Positions 35,952 through 47,500 of a DNA stretch of 64,000 nt are shown in pieces; positions within the stretch are counted from its first letter, which is position 1, and every line of letters begins with the position of its first letter. The notes under the pieces are model-generated. The model made no database searches and was not told where the DNA came from. It was given only the letters and a program-made list of their open reading frames with translations. Made by a program: the position numbers and the translations under genes. The DNA lies in contig JAQJZZ010000014.1 in the NCBI GenBank assembly GCA_030077755.1, forward strand, positions 1,178,001 through 1,242,000. Reading direction: 5' to 3'. Source of the DNA: Filosporella fistucella (lineage: Eukaryota > Ascomycota > Leotiomycetes > Helotiales).

Positions 35952-37006
35952 TCATCCCTCCATTTCTAGGTCCTCATCTCCGCCTTTCTTCTTACGCTCT
36001 TCCGATCTCTCCTTCGTCTTCTTCTTGGCTTCCTCAACCCACTTGCTATAAGCGTCGGGTCCTTCTTTCAGCTTCTCCTGGATAACACCTTTCAGCACTT
36101 CGCCAGCAAAGCCCACGAAGTTATGTCTGCGAAGGGCATTTTCAAACTGCCAGTTGTCTCTTTGCTGCTCCAACTGCCACAAAGTCTCTGTATCACCGAT
36201 CTCTCTCGCCCTAACCCGCCGATCCTTGATCATAGCTAACAAGTTGAACCGAATCTCATGCGCAGGGTACCGCTCGATTCGTCTCTGCAGCACGGGTATG
36301 ACTTTCTCGGGAAATTCCTCGAATGTACTTGCTCCGTGAGCAATTGGCGCAGGTTGTAGACCGTCCAATTCGTACAATACACCATTGATGGGGGTATACG
36401 CAATGAAATGATACACATCATCGTCATCAGTGGCAGTTCTCTGCGTCTCGTCTACAAACGGACTACTCTTCGCGAAACTATTGTGTACATCCCGGATCAA
36501 CTCGCTATTACTGAGCGCCTCTCCCCGAAACTCGGCCGGGAATCCAGCAGTAAAGTCCTTGAATTCCTTCAGTTGGGGACCGACATCGATTTCGGTATCT
36601 TGATTCAGCAGCACCGAAAGCAGAGCTTGTGTACCGCAAGCATTTTGTATCGTTTGCGCGGCGAAGAATAAATTCTCGGCAGCGGCATAATCATACTGCC
36701 CATCTTTGGGTGTGCCATCTGCATTCGCTTTCTCGCCAGTTGGATACTTAAAGAGGAAGATGACGCCGTAGACAGGGTTTAGTTGTCGGATCGTATCAGC
36801 ATCGAGTGAGATCAGCTCTTCAAATTGGACGTCTTTGACTCCGAGGTTATCGAGCAGGAAGGTGAATACACCCTGAAAGTTGTCAGCAGTCGTCTGAAGG
36901 AAGTATCTTGCGTGGTACGAACTGCATCAGACTCGACTGCGGAACGGTTAGTAGAAGAGACTCAGGAGGATATAGGATGCGCACTTGTGTTCCAACCTCC
37001 ACTCAT
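35952..37006 (-). CDS. ubiquitin C-terminal hydrolase, UCH37/UCHL5 type (peptidase C12)
   Basis: Three exons (36985-37006, 36923-36936, 35952-36872) encode about 318 residues. Exon 2 is only 14 bases and together with its neighbours rebuilds the family N-terminus: W-N-T, I-E-S-D-A, G-V-F-T. The catalytic set is complete: Gln and Cys in QTIQNACGTQALLS, His in DVYHFIAYTPING, and Asp in VLYELDGL. After the catalytic domain, the UCH37-specific C-terminal extension is present (QLEQQRDNWQFENALRRHN, FVGFAGEVLKG), ending in a Lys/Glu-rich tail. In other eukaryotes this enzyme trims ubiquitin chains on the proteasome or, in animals, INO80. The fission-yeast orthologue is Uch2. The length and extension rule out the shorter UCHL1/L3 type. 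Confidence 0.92.
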
Positions 37007-37723
37007 TTTTTATACCGGTGAGTTGTGGGCGTGATGGTGTAGCTCCACAAGAGCTTCTGGAAGAATTTCCCAAGAGCTCCAGGTCCAAAGTGGATAGCGT
37101 GATCGGCGCTAGTCGTAGATCACGTGTAGACAAGGGGAGAATAGAGATAATTTTAAATTTCCAATGACCAGGAATTCGGGAACAATAGCTTTAGGTTGAC
37201 GTAAATGTGGCTGCTTTACTTTCCTTAATCCCCGTTGAAAAGCTTATCGAGGCTACGACACAAAGCAATATCAACAGGACATCACAGTGGCAAGTTCAAG
37301 GCCTAAAGTCGAGGGGCAAGTTTATAAGGGGCCGGAGGCCAATTCGAATTGCATTGTGTCTAATCTTAATAGCATCCAACTTGCTCTTGCGCACAAAATT
37401 TCATGGTTCAAAAACAGTCGCTATGTCTAACGCCCAAATTCAATTTTCCAACACAAAAAAGCCAAGCCGAGGCTTACATGCTATCAAAACTCCGTTTCCA
37501 TGCATATGCAGAGGTATATAGTTCGTAAGGACCGTGGGGTATGTAATCGTACATGACCATAACAAGTATCATAAGGGTCATAAAAGCCGTTAGATAAAAA
37601 CGGGTATTCAAGGAGAGTCGTTAAGATGGTGGTAACAATATTAGGAGTAAGAGATTCGTATAATCTCTTGGTGATCGCGTTGTAAAATCAAATCGTAAAG
37701 CCAGTGTAATGAGGATAAGGATA
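37007..37723. other. spacer between deubiquitinase and Zn2Cys6 gene, no gene seen
   Basis: These 717 bases hold the promoter of the deubiquitinase gene and the 3' flank of the regulator. All frames are short. I see no repeat or RNA gene. Confidence 0.6.
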
Positions 37724-39973
37724 TTATATCTCACGGCCTTTTCCCTTTCCCGAAGGATCGGCTGGAGAAGAAGTGCGAGGAGAAAGGTTGCGGGGTGGGA
37801 AGCTAGGTAGGAGGTGGGGTGTCTGGGGTAGTTGCTGCATGGGTTGCATTTGCTGATCGTACGTTTGGGGGTCGAATTTTACATGCTGATCGTAGGATTG
37901 AGGCTCAAACTTGATAGTCTGATCGTCGTCGAGAACTGATCGAGGCTCAAATTTGAAAACGGGTGTGGTCCTGGGCGAGATGTTAAATCCTTTCGTCCGA
38001 TAATTATATCCACACGGTGGTCGGAAGCACAAACCCGCCGAAATTGGAGCCCGGTCCCTGTCCATCATAAAGAGCAAAATCGTCCCCTTGGTCGCTGTAA
38101 ATAATGGAACCCTCCCCATAGTTCGAAGATGCTGGGCTGTGATATCCCCCAAATCCACTTGGCGATGGAATGCCGAGATAGTGGTTTGTGAAGGGATCCA
38201 GAGTTAGAGGGCTGATAGCAGTAGCGCTCATGGGATCGGGTGGCATGGTCATCAAGTGTTCTTGACTATAGGTGAAAGCTGGATTGCCATATGGTGATAG
38301 TGACAAGTTCGAGGGGTATGTCTCAGCCATGCTGTACTCATTTCCGCGGAAAGTAGGGAATGACGCGGTTCTCTCAGGTTGTACCCAACCCATACGGCTC
38401 CTGAACTTAGAAACCATATCAATCGGGTATTCCATCAAGTGGAGTGGGGTTTGCATATTGGAATCAGAGGCCTGCGAGACATTGATGGAAAACAGTCGTC
38501 GAGCAATCTCTTCAATCGGACCCAATGACAGGCTGCCGAAATACGCAGCACCAACTTCTGGAAACAATGGTTCCACTACCAAAGCTACAGTGTAATAATG
38601 TGCCAATATGACCAGCGCTGATGGAGAACCACGAGTCTGCTGTAGGAACATGACAGGCAGCCAAAACAACCAAGCACGAAGCGGGTTCAGCATCTCGAAG
38701 CGTTGAGCTGCAGTGTGGCTAGGGGAAACCTTTCGGACCCCACGCACGAAACTCATCAACTGTTGAATAGCCTTCACATCCTCATTGTTTTCCTTCAGGT
38801 GTGTTTCGACATTCTGGAGTTGGGCATAAGCTCGCTGTAATGCATCTAGGTCTTGCTTTCGAGGGTTGCTGAGCTTCTTTGCACCAGGAGCTGGAGATGG
38901 AGGCGCAGTGGGAAACGTGCTTTGTTCTGCGATAAAATCTCCGAATTGAGACTCATTCTTCCAAGGTTGCATGGCATCGATGACCTGTCAGACGGTCAGT
39001 CACAGCCTTGTTAATCTATTCTTGTTCCACAACATACCGAAGAAGTCCCGTGCATCAGTTGAGTCCAACCACGCCTGGGAAATGGTCAGCAAAACAATAC
39101 TTGATATCATGTCAGACTTAAACCCACCATTCAGTTGCCTGCCAGGAAAGGAGCAGAGACGCAGCAAGAACAGCATCGGAATTTTGCCTGGAAAAGTTTC
39201 CAATAGCTTCATGTAACCCTTTAAGTGCAATGCCACGGTGCTCATAAGCCATATTTGCGGTCAGGGGACAGTCAGTAAGCCACGCAAGGTGTGTTGCAGA
39301 AAGCGCTAACAATGCATGCATGACAAAGACGTAATCAGTTCCGATTTTGAGAAAACTATAGATTTGTAAGCCACTCAGCCTTCCAAAAAAATTCGCCGCG
39401 ATTGCCACTTACAGAGGTATCTGGCGGGTCCAAATGGTGAAATTGCTAGCGTCGTGGATGCCGAGTTCGCTGGATACAGAGGCAACGTGGTGTATCAGGC
39501 GCAAATCCTCGAAGGAGAAAAATTGAGGTGATGGTGCTGGATATATGTAAAGATCTGGGAAAGGAAAATTCCCAGTCTGTTGCCATCGTTCGATCTCAGA
39601 CTCGATTTCAGGAGTCCAGAGGAGATCCGCCTTTTCGGGGGTTGCGGCTCGTTCCTCCTGAACTGGCATGTCCATGTACGGACAACGACAATTATGCTTG
39701 GTACAATTCCGACTATCGAGACGTTAGAACCTCTTCAATCTTTTTTTTTTTTTTGGCTAAAGGAATTTCCCCAAGATGAACACTGGGTTGTGATTAAATG
39801 ATTGCACTTACCATTGAGGAAAGTTTTCATCACAACGAATATGTCTTCGCTTACAGGTTTCACAACCTTTGCGAGATTTAGTATGGCTACATGGAAGTTA
39901 GTCAAAATAGACATGACGAGTTCTGATAGACAACATACCTCCGACGAGGAGGTCCACCACCGGGGCCGGCCAT
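37724..39973 (-). CDS. Zn2Cys6 transcription factor, Upc2/sterol-uptake-control-like
   Basis: Seven exons (39939-39973, 39812-39886, 39413-39712, 39128-39355, 39038-39074, 38035-38984, 37724-37970) join to about 623 residues with every phase agreeing. The Zn2Cys6 cluster (about residues 12-47) spans exons 1-3: HTKSRKGCETCKRRHIRCD, then FPQC, then RNCTKHNCRCPY, a spacing of the Gal4 class, with the HxxSRxGCxxCK form seen in Upc2-like factors. The region after it (FFSFEDLRLIHHVAS, FVMHALLALSATHLAWL, HRGIALKGLHEAIGNFS, ATEWRGWTQLMHG) is the ligand-binding-type C-terminal domain of that group. The last exon adds short tandem KF-E/D-P repeats. The final splice has a 64-base intron with a weak GTTTGT donor. 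Target genes are unknown; sterol or lipid control is by analogy only. Confidence 0.85.
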
Positions 39974-40788
39974 TGGGACGAGGCTTTGGGATGAAGGGGA
40001 GAAGTGAGGGAGGAGAAGTAAGGTGCGAAGGATAGAAGACGACGAGGCTTGAACGAGTGAAAGCCGTCGGCGAGGCTTCTGATCTTAAGTTTGATCAATC
40101 GGTTATGGAGATGGGAGGAATGTATGGTATTGAAGTAATAGTCAGGTCAGGTACAGAAAATCTGACGAGGCCCGAGGCTGCCGGGTATATGTAAGGTAAT
40201 CTTTCTTGAGTCCTGAGGAGCGAGAGTGGGTGAAGGCTGCACGAACAAGTCCGGGATATCTGTTTGTAGCAATACAGCCAGGAAAGATGGTGCAGCGGCT
40301 GAACGCAACGTAACTGCTTCCGATCTAGATGAGATGTTGTCGGTGGTGCCAGCAGCAAATAAGCATAAAGTTGGGCTGACTTGTTGTGTTCTGCTGCAGG
40401 CGGATGATCGATAGACCTGGACCGAATGGGGATCGTGACACAATGTTCCTCAAGGGCACAGTGTTTTTTCAGCGAGGGTTGATTTCCAAGGCTGGCAAAA
40501 GAGGAGACTATAGTCCGAAAGGTTGCTGTGAGGCGGCTGAGTAACTGTTTCTTTCTTTCTGTGGGTTTCTTCGACGATATAACAGCTACGCAACAAAGCG
40601 AGTGACAGGAGCCAACGAGGGCTTCCTAAAGATGCGAAAAGCGAGTGTGGTGAGGAGAGGAGGGAGTTGTTGAACGGAGGCTGCGAGGTCGACTTAATGA
40701 TCCTATAAACACATGTTGAGTATGGCGATGCCAGACTCTTAATAGTCATGCGGTACTGTGCCGGTCGTGGCAGAAAATCGCCCGAAGG

Positions 40789-41010
40789 AGGTTAGAGGAG
40801 GTGGGAGGCGGAGGCTGTTGGCGCTTGAGCATTTTGGAGTTCGAAGGTTGGGCAGGGACTAGGATCAAGGGGGGTGGGCGATGGGTGGGTGATGGTGGTG
40901 GATGTGTATGGATGGGTGAGGGTGAGGGTGAAAGTGAGTGAGTGTGAGCGAGGGCGAGGTGAGGTCAGTCAGGTAAGAGCGGGCTGGGTGGCACTGGGGC
41001 AAAATAGAAG
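40789..41010. repeat. G-rich, strand-asymmetric low-complexity tract
   Basis: The plus strand here is dominated by short GGG, GGTG, GTGAG and GATGG units with few C residues, including GGGGGGTGGG and several GTGAGGGTGAGGG steps. Many GG/GGG runs lie within short distances, so four-stranded structures are possible. It lies about 0.8-1 kb upstream of the Zn2Cys6 factor start. Whether it has a regulatory role cannot be read from the sequence. Confidence 0.6.
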
Positions 41011-41498
41011 CCTACTTACCTAGGGTCATGTAGGGTCAGCTCGAGTAGGGTTTATAAAGGCGAAGGGAGAGGGTCAATTAGTGGATGGAACGTCATGTAA
41101 AGCTAGGCCATTAGTATGTAAGAAGGCAAAGAGAAGGATTAGGATAGGACGGCTACATCTATCGTTGGTATGCTATGGGTATGGCCATGGCAACCCACCA
41201 AAAGTCGGCGGTGGTGATGCTGGTGGTGTTGTTGGTCTATTCTGGGCACATTCTACAATGATGTTTGACCGGATGGCGGCCAGTCATCACGTACCATTCT
41301 CACTTGTGAGGGTGCGAACAGAAACAACGTGGACGAGCGCAGAGGTGGGGTGGTCTGTCTGGCTGTGAAAGTGAGGTAGTCCGTCTATAGTGAGGTTTCC
41401 AGCGACGACACTAGACAGAGGCCGTGAGCGTAGTGTTGAAAGCCTGAATCGTACCTGCTACTCCCACCATGCGCAGCGCTCTGCTGCAGCTCCTTGTA

Positions 41499-41560
41499 CC
41501 TCCTCCTCCTCCTCCTCCTCCTCCTCCTCCTCCTCCTCCTCCTCCTCCTCCTCCTCCTCC
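41499..41560. repeat. CTC/GAG trinucleotide microsatellite, about 20 units
   Basis: An almost perfect array of the trinucleotide CTC (read TCC or CCT in other phases; GAG/GGA/AGG on the minus strand) covers about 62 bases. Read in frame it would give poly-Ser on plus or poly-Arg/Glu/Gly on minus. The surrounding frames are not supported as genes, so it is treated as non-coding. Such pure arrays are usually length-variable. Confidence 0.95.
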
Positions 41561-44500
41561 CCCAACCGACCATCGTGCCATGGCGGGGTTTCATCCAGCG
41601 TGAACATGCTTTTTCCAGCTAGGCTTATGAACACCTCAAGGGCTCAGCACACTTCACAGCGCATTCAAAGTTCACGAGTTGATCACTCGACCCACCCTTG
41701 GGGGGTTGTTAGCCGTGTTTGACATGACGGGCATCTCACTAGAACTTTTGAGTGCTGGAACGGGCTAAAAGAACGTCCTTCTAGTGCCTAACGATGTCAT
41801 GGTTTCTGCTCGCTACGCGAGAGCAGGTATACAAGCATTCAGTATAGAGCCAGCTTTTTGCTTCGTCGCATTGGGTGACAGAGTTGTCAAAGTCATCCTT
41901 TATGGCTGATATATGTCCAGTCATTAAGCTGCATACAATATTGAATACGTACTGCGGCTATTGCTGATTATTATCAGAATATAATTATCATCCGCCTCTG
42001 GTGACACCCACAACGAGCATTCCAACCAGAAGTGAGGGTTTTCTCATTCGGCCGCAAGTCTTCGGGGCGGCGTAGATCAGAAGGTTCTCTATGGTCATTC
42101 GAAAATAAGGTAGAGACCAGGGGCTGGCGGAGGAAGAGCATGGTGGTGGTGGTGTGCATGCGATCCGAAAATAGAAACCCACGCTGACTACTTGCCTTAC
42201 ACCTACCTAAGACTTCGATTTGGGTTTCTTCAATTGCCCTTTGCAGTCTTTGGCCTAGCTAAGGACAAACCGATGGCTACCGCTTCTGCTTGAAAGTTTT
42301 CCCGTCGTTCGTAATTGATAGAACATTTCACAGATGCAAAGCCATGGATGTTTCGTTGACCCTGATCTGATGCAAGCAAGGAGGTTGTTTCCTTGCCAGA
42401 ATTCGAGAGAGTTAGGATTCGCGCGCGTTTCATTAACTCTGCTGCCTGCTGCCTGGCGTCCGCTCCATCCTCGTCCTGGTGCTCTTGTCCTCCACGGGCC
42501 GAGAAAACAGCAAAAGACAGCTTTTTGTGGATGTACCGTCTCCCGTGGGTATTCCATCCATACTGGTGGTAGGGTTGGCGTGTAGCATTGTCGTTGAATC
42601 TGCTCTGCTCCGCCTTCTTCGCTGGCAGGGGTAAAGTGAAGGGGTGTGGGAGGGCATTTTAGATTGGGTTGAGTAGGAAAAGGGCACAGAGGAGGGAAAG
42701 CTTGGGTGGGGATGTGGTGGAGTGAAAGATGTTGACAAAGTCAGCATCGGTAATGATGATGATTTTGAGGTAGTAAAGACACATCTTCGTCCGTCTGCCC
42801 TCCCGAGCTCTTCCGCAGGGGTGTGCGAGATAGCGTAACACTCTTTGTGTGGAAGAAAAGAAGAAGGACAAGGGGATCTCGGATGAGGGCCGACTTGCAG
42901 TCCCACTATCTTCTTACTAACCTCAGTAGACCTACTGGAGGTAGTAAATCAGGTAGTAAATCACTTAGTAACCTGAGGTATTTGTTCCTCATCCTTTACC
43001 TTACCTCCATACCTACTCTCGAGCTACTCTCCCTAAAGAAGCTGTCGTGGAGTCGTGGTGGGTATAGCGCTCAGCTCCACTCAGATAGACGAGTCAACGG
43101 GCACCAGTGCACAACCAAACCGATCAAGCCGTCTCACTGGCGCTTTGCTGATTCGCGCGCCTTTTCTCGTGTCCATTTTTACTGCTCCCTAAAACAGAGT
43201 GGCCCCGAATCTTTTCTGACCAATTTGGTACTCGAGTACTAGTACCTGTACTTGCCATGCTATTATGTTGCACAGCCTTGTCCGTCACAGAGAAACAGGG
43301 GTATCGGGATTTGACTTTTTGAACTTAGCCCTTCCTAGTACCTTCTTAATGAGTACCGTGACTCGTCTCAGACACTAAGAAAGCCCTTGATTGGGTTGAT
43401 TAATGCTCAAATACGGAATAGTCCTCTTTCGCTTCGCCGGGGATCTTATGATAGTCTGCGCTGCTTGAGCGTTAGAAAAGAAGCGAGTTGCAAATGACGC
43501 TGCCTAAGCTTGAAGCTTGATGAGAAAGAATGATGTGCTGTCGGAAGCAGCGAGGATCATGTATCATAAGTGATTCCCGACACTGTTTTTCCGAGCATTG
43601 GGATCAACCTGGCTTAGAAGTGCAAGGGCAAGGGCTTGATGGCGGCTTTGCTCTCCTTCCATATCTCATTAATGGATGTCGCCGCACGTGCCAGATGCAT
43701 GCTTTGGGACTTACCTTATACTCCCCACAACAAGACGGTTGCTTGGTGACAAAACAACAGGCAGAGAGAAACCTTAACAGATTCAAAATTTTAAAGTGTT
43801 TTCATGACTCTCGCTCCAGGATTTCCCTGCCTCATGGAATTGCTTTCGGTAAATGGACAAACTACTTTCCGAGTCTTTGTCCACGTCCGTTTGCTGGAGG
43901 GCTCAAAAGCGCAAGTACCGGGCACATGGAAACTCTATGATTCCAAATGGCACAAAATCAAGGTCTCATCAGAGACTTCTCCTTCTGCAACCAGATCATC
44001 GGGTACTTGCCAAGGCTTCAAACAACTTCGGACTTGTCAGTCTCCATTGAAACTTGTATAATCCGTCGTCCTGTCTCGCATCTCTCTAATCTAGGATATT
44101 GCACTTAATATTTGCCCGTTGCGCTCACGGCATGTTGACACCAAGACCGTTCTGTACTTGTTTTGAGGCTTTGCGTTAAGCACGACGGATCTTGAAGAGC
44201 TGAGAGTGATATTTTCATCTCCACAGGCGATGCCAGGGGATTTCCATTGGGCCGATCGCCTTCAGTCGAAATTTCCAGTCTGCTATTGGCCTATGTACGA
44301 AATGTACGAATTCAAATCCGCTGTACGGAGTAGTCGAAGAGTAACGGCGCGGTAAGTAGTGAGTAGCCTAGGGGAAATGGGTCGAAAAGCGGAGGGCCAC
44401 TTCATAGATGCATTGTATGCAGATTCCATGCTTGTCGGGAATGTCATCGTCCATATCAAATGACAAGCACAATTAAGACGGATGCGTATCAAGGTTCTTC

Positions 44501-47500
44501 GCCTTACAATATCATTCTGGTATTTCATGCATTGGACTGGCCGTGCCTCAATTTTCTCTCTGCCCATTTGACGACTGGTTAACCATGCATGAAACGGCGA
44601 GACACTTACTCAATGCAGGTAAGCTTCTCAGCATCTGCAGCATGGATTTCACCGGCAGGGCTATATCCTAAATATAGCGTGGGGAACTCTTTCTAGAAGC
44701 GTGGAAGCACTGAGCCCGGCGTACCGAGAGAATGGGATTCGCGACATAAACACAGCCGGAACTGCAACACCGTAGTGGCCAAATACAACGTTGCCTTTGC
44801 TCGATGTTGTGAATCGTACGAAGTATGGCCGAGTCAAATATTGATGTAGTCAGATTCGGGCTAGAGAGACGTGATGATGGCGATGGACGTTATCATTAGC
44901 TTAATATCACCCTTCTCGAGGAAGATATTTTTGGCAACCAAAAGCTAGAAATTCGGCCGAGGTAAGTCAAAATCTACACGGCATATTGAAGCGACTCATC
45001 CTGGAATTGTTCCGCCCTACAGGGTCATCGGCAGTATTGTGAAGTGTCCACGAGCCGCATTGAAATCCACCTTGCCGGTTCACATTTCCATTTTAACTCG
45101 GAGCCTTTCACTGCGTGTTCCGCTTCAATAATAGCCAACGTCAGAATTGAATTTGAGCCATGCACGTGGGGCGCTCATAAAGTGACGGATGGAGACTCTC
45201 CAAGCAGGATGTTCGCCGCAAAGATACCCCGGTCCTTCACAAGGGTAGCTGCAATAAGTTCTTGCTGCAGCTCTTCGACATCTGCATGATCTCTGGCGAC
45301 CTTCTCATTTTGTCCCGGTATCCCGATTGTCTGTTTACTCTGTACTACAGACTGTAATCAATCGTTTCCAATTGAGCCATCCTAAGCTTGTGCAATCTTG
45401 TGCTATGTTCATCAGTATCCTGACAACGCGTGATGATCAGAAGCTGATTTCTGGCCTGACTGTTGGCATCCCTCGAGCAGGCTTTCCCAATAGCTGTTGT
45501 CACCCGAAACTTCATGAGAGCGGTGAGGCGGTTTCCAATTACTGAACAGAGCTTCAGCTCCATGCAGCGCATTGCACTGGAAGTCTAAAAGCACCACGGC
45601 ACGGCCAAGCAATTGTATAAGCGGAGGTGGCATCGAAAAACAGACAGTGGTTCAGTACCCGAAAATGGCTGAGGCTTCCATTGAACCCTTCAGGGTCAGT
45701 TGCCCCTTCCAGGTGGAATGCTTGCAATTCTATCTTGAAAGATCTGAAAATCAAGGTGAAACGGCCGGACTCAACCCGGAAGAAGAGGTACGACCGTCTC
45801 CTTTGAACATTCCTGCAGGAGATCAGAGCGATCGGTTGGCGACAAGGCTCAAGGTATTCCGGAGAGACGATGAGAACGATCGCTTGTCCGATTATCATTA
45901 TTCAAACGTACCGCACTTCACTATCCGACAATTTTTCCGACCCTCACATGCCCATTATTTGCATCTTGACCAGAAGAGTGATGGCTCTTCTTGCGGAGCC
46001 CTCCATTGTGTGCTGGGCAAAGGGCTTGCTGTGCTCTGACCAGCAAGCTTCAGCCACTTGCTAGCCAATCACCAGTACGAGCAAGAAACTTTGCGATGCT
46101 ATATTTGTCGTTATTATTCCTCCCGTCTGAGACAGCGGGATGATGCTGTCTGTTCTTCTGTCTAACGTTCAAGTATGACAAGATGATTGATCGGTTTGTT
46201 CTGCAACTTCACCCTTCCTTTTCCGACCGCAGACTTCGACGAGGCTCTGTGTTTGGAGGCTGGCTCGGTGGGAGCAAAGGCGGTGAGGGCTGTGGACGAG
46301 TACAAGGGTACTGCAAGCATGATGGATCTTTGGACAACGAACCGTTTGTCTGCGGCTTGTCGCGCTTGGCCAGGTGGTTGGAGATGTGATGGTGATGGTA
46401 ACTAAGTGTCTTATGTGGGCGTGCATACCGTTTTGCTCGTACAATAAAGTACAACCTGTACATCGAAAGATGGAGCTCATCGTGCTGTTCGGGCCTGTCG
46501 CTGTTTCAACCTCTCAGAAGGAAATGCTGGCACATCGTCTCCACTATCGCGGATACAGAGCTCAATTCAAGGTCGGGAAGTCAAATGTTTATTTCTTGAT
46601 TGGTGTTGTTCTCCGCGGACACTTACCTTGTGCTTGGAGGATTTTCCTGCTCAAGGTTGGTGCGTCACCTAGAAGAAGAAGAGAGGGTACAGAGTCCAGG
46701 TGAGGGTGAGCGAAGTTGTGCCAAGCTTTTCGGACGCCCTTGCACCTGCAGTACTTGGCACACTCTAATTCTATTTTGGTTCCATTCTCCCTTTCCTCCT
46801 TACCCATAACCCTACCCCGAAAATGTAACATCAAAATGGAGAGCTCACTATTTTCTTCTCTCAGTTCATTATCAGGCCATCAGCATCTGCATCTGCTTCA
46901 GCATAACCACCACCAGCATCAACCGCGGCAACAGTCTTGCGGCCTTCCCGAAAGAACTCTGGCCCTCTACGATTACGGAACTCTGAAGCGCCACAAAAAC
47001 CGTTCCATTCCCTCAAAGCAGAAAGATCAGAGATGACAAATCATGACTTGAGGGGCCAAGTTCCATCAATTTGTCGCTCCACCATCATGGATTATTCGAG
47101 TTCCAGAAAGATCCGATGCTCAGGAAGTAGCTGCTTCGTCAGGTATTTGTTGCAGTCGTTGTTGAGATGTCCCAGGGTCAGGTAATCACAAATAATGCTT
47201 GAAAGCTGCATCAGTAAGCCCTCAGTCAACAAACGATTTGCAGAATCTCAGTCATATCATTAATATCGACCGAACCCTCGACCACAGCCGGTACCGACTC
47301 CGTTGTGGCTGCATCGAACTCTAACATATTTCATACAGTATTCTTCTTCGTTACCCGTCATTAATCGATAATCCGTCCTCTCCAGCCCCTCTAAATTGCT
47401 CACGAAGCACAGGAATCACTATCACAACCACCTGCTTGCATCCTTGTCACCGGTCCCGAACAGCATAATTCTCCATGCCCAAATACTACCCTCCTCACCC

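Noticed and set aside
41385..41722. Poly-Arg and poly-Ser open frames across the trinucleotide array
   Set aside because: These are simple translations of the microsatellite; flanking residues show no protein character.
45572..46039. Plus-strand open frame of 155 codons in the gene-poor block
   Set aside because: It is near the longest length expected by chance, has no motif, and overlaps a minus frame (45554-45898) of similar quality.
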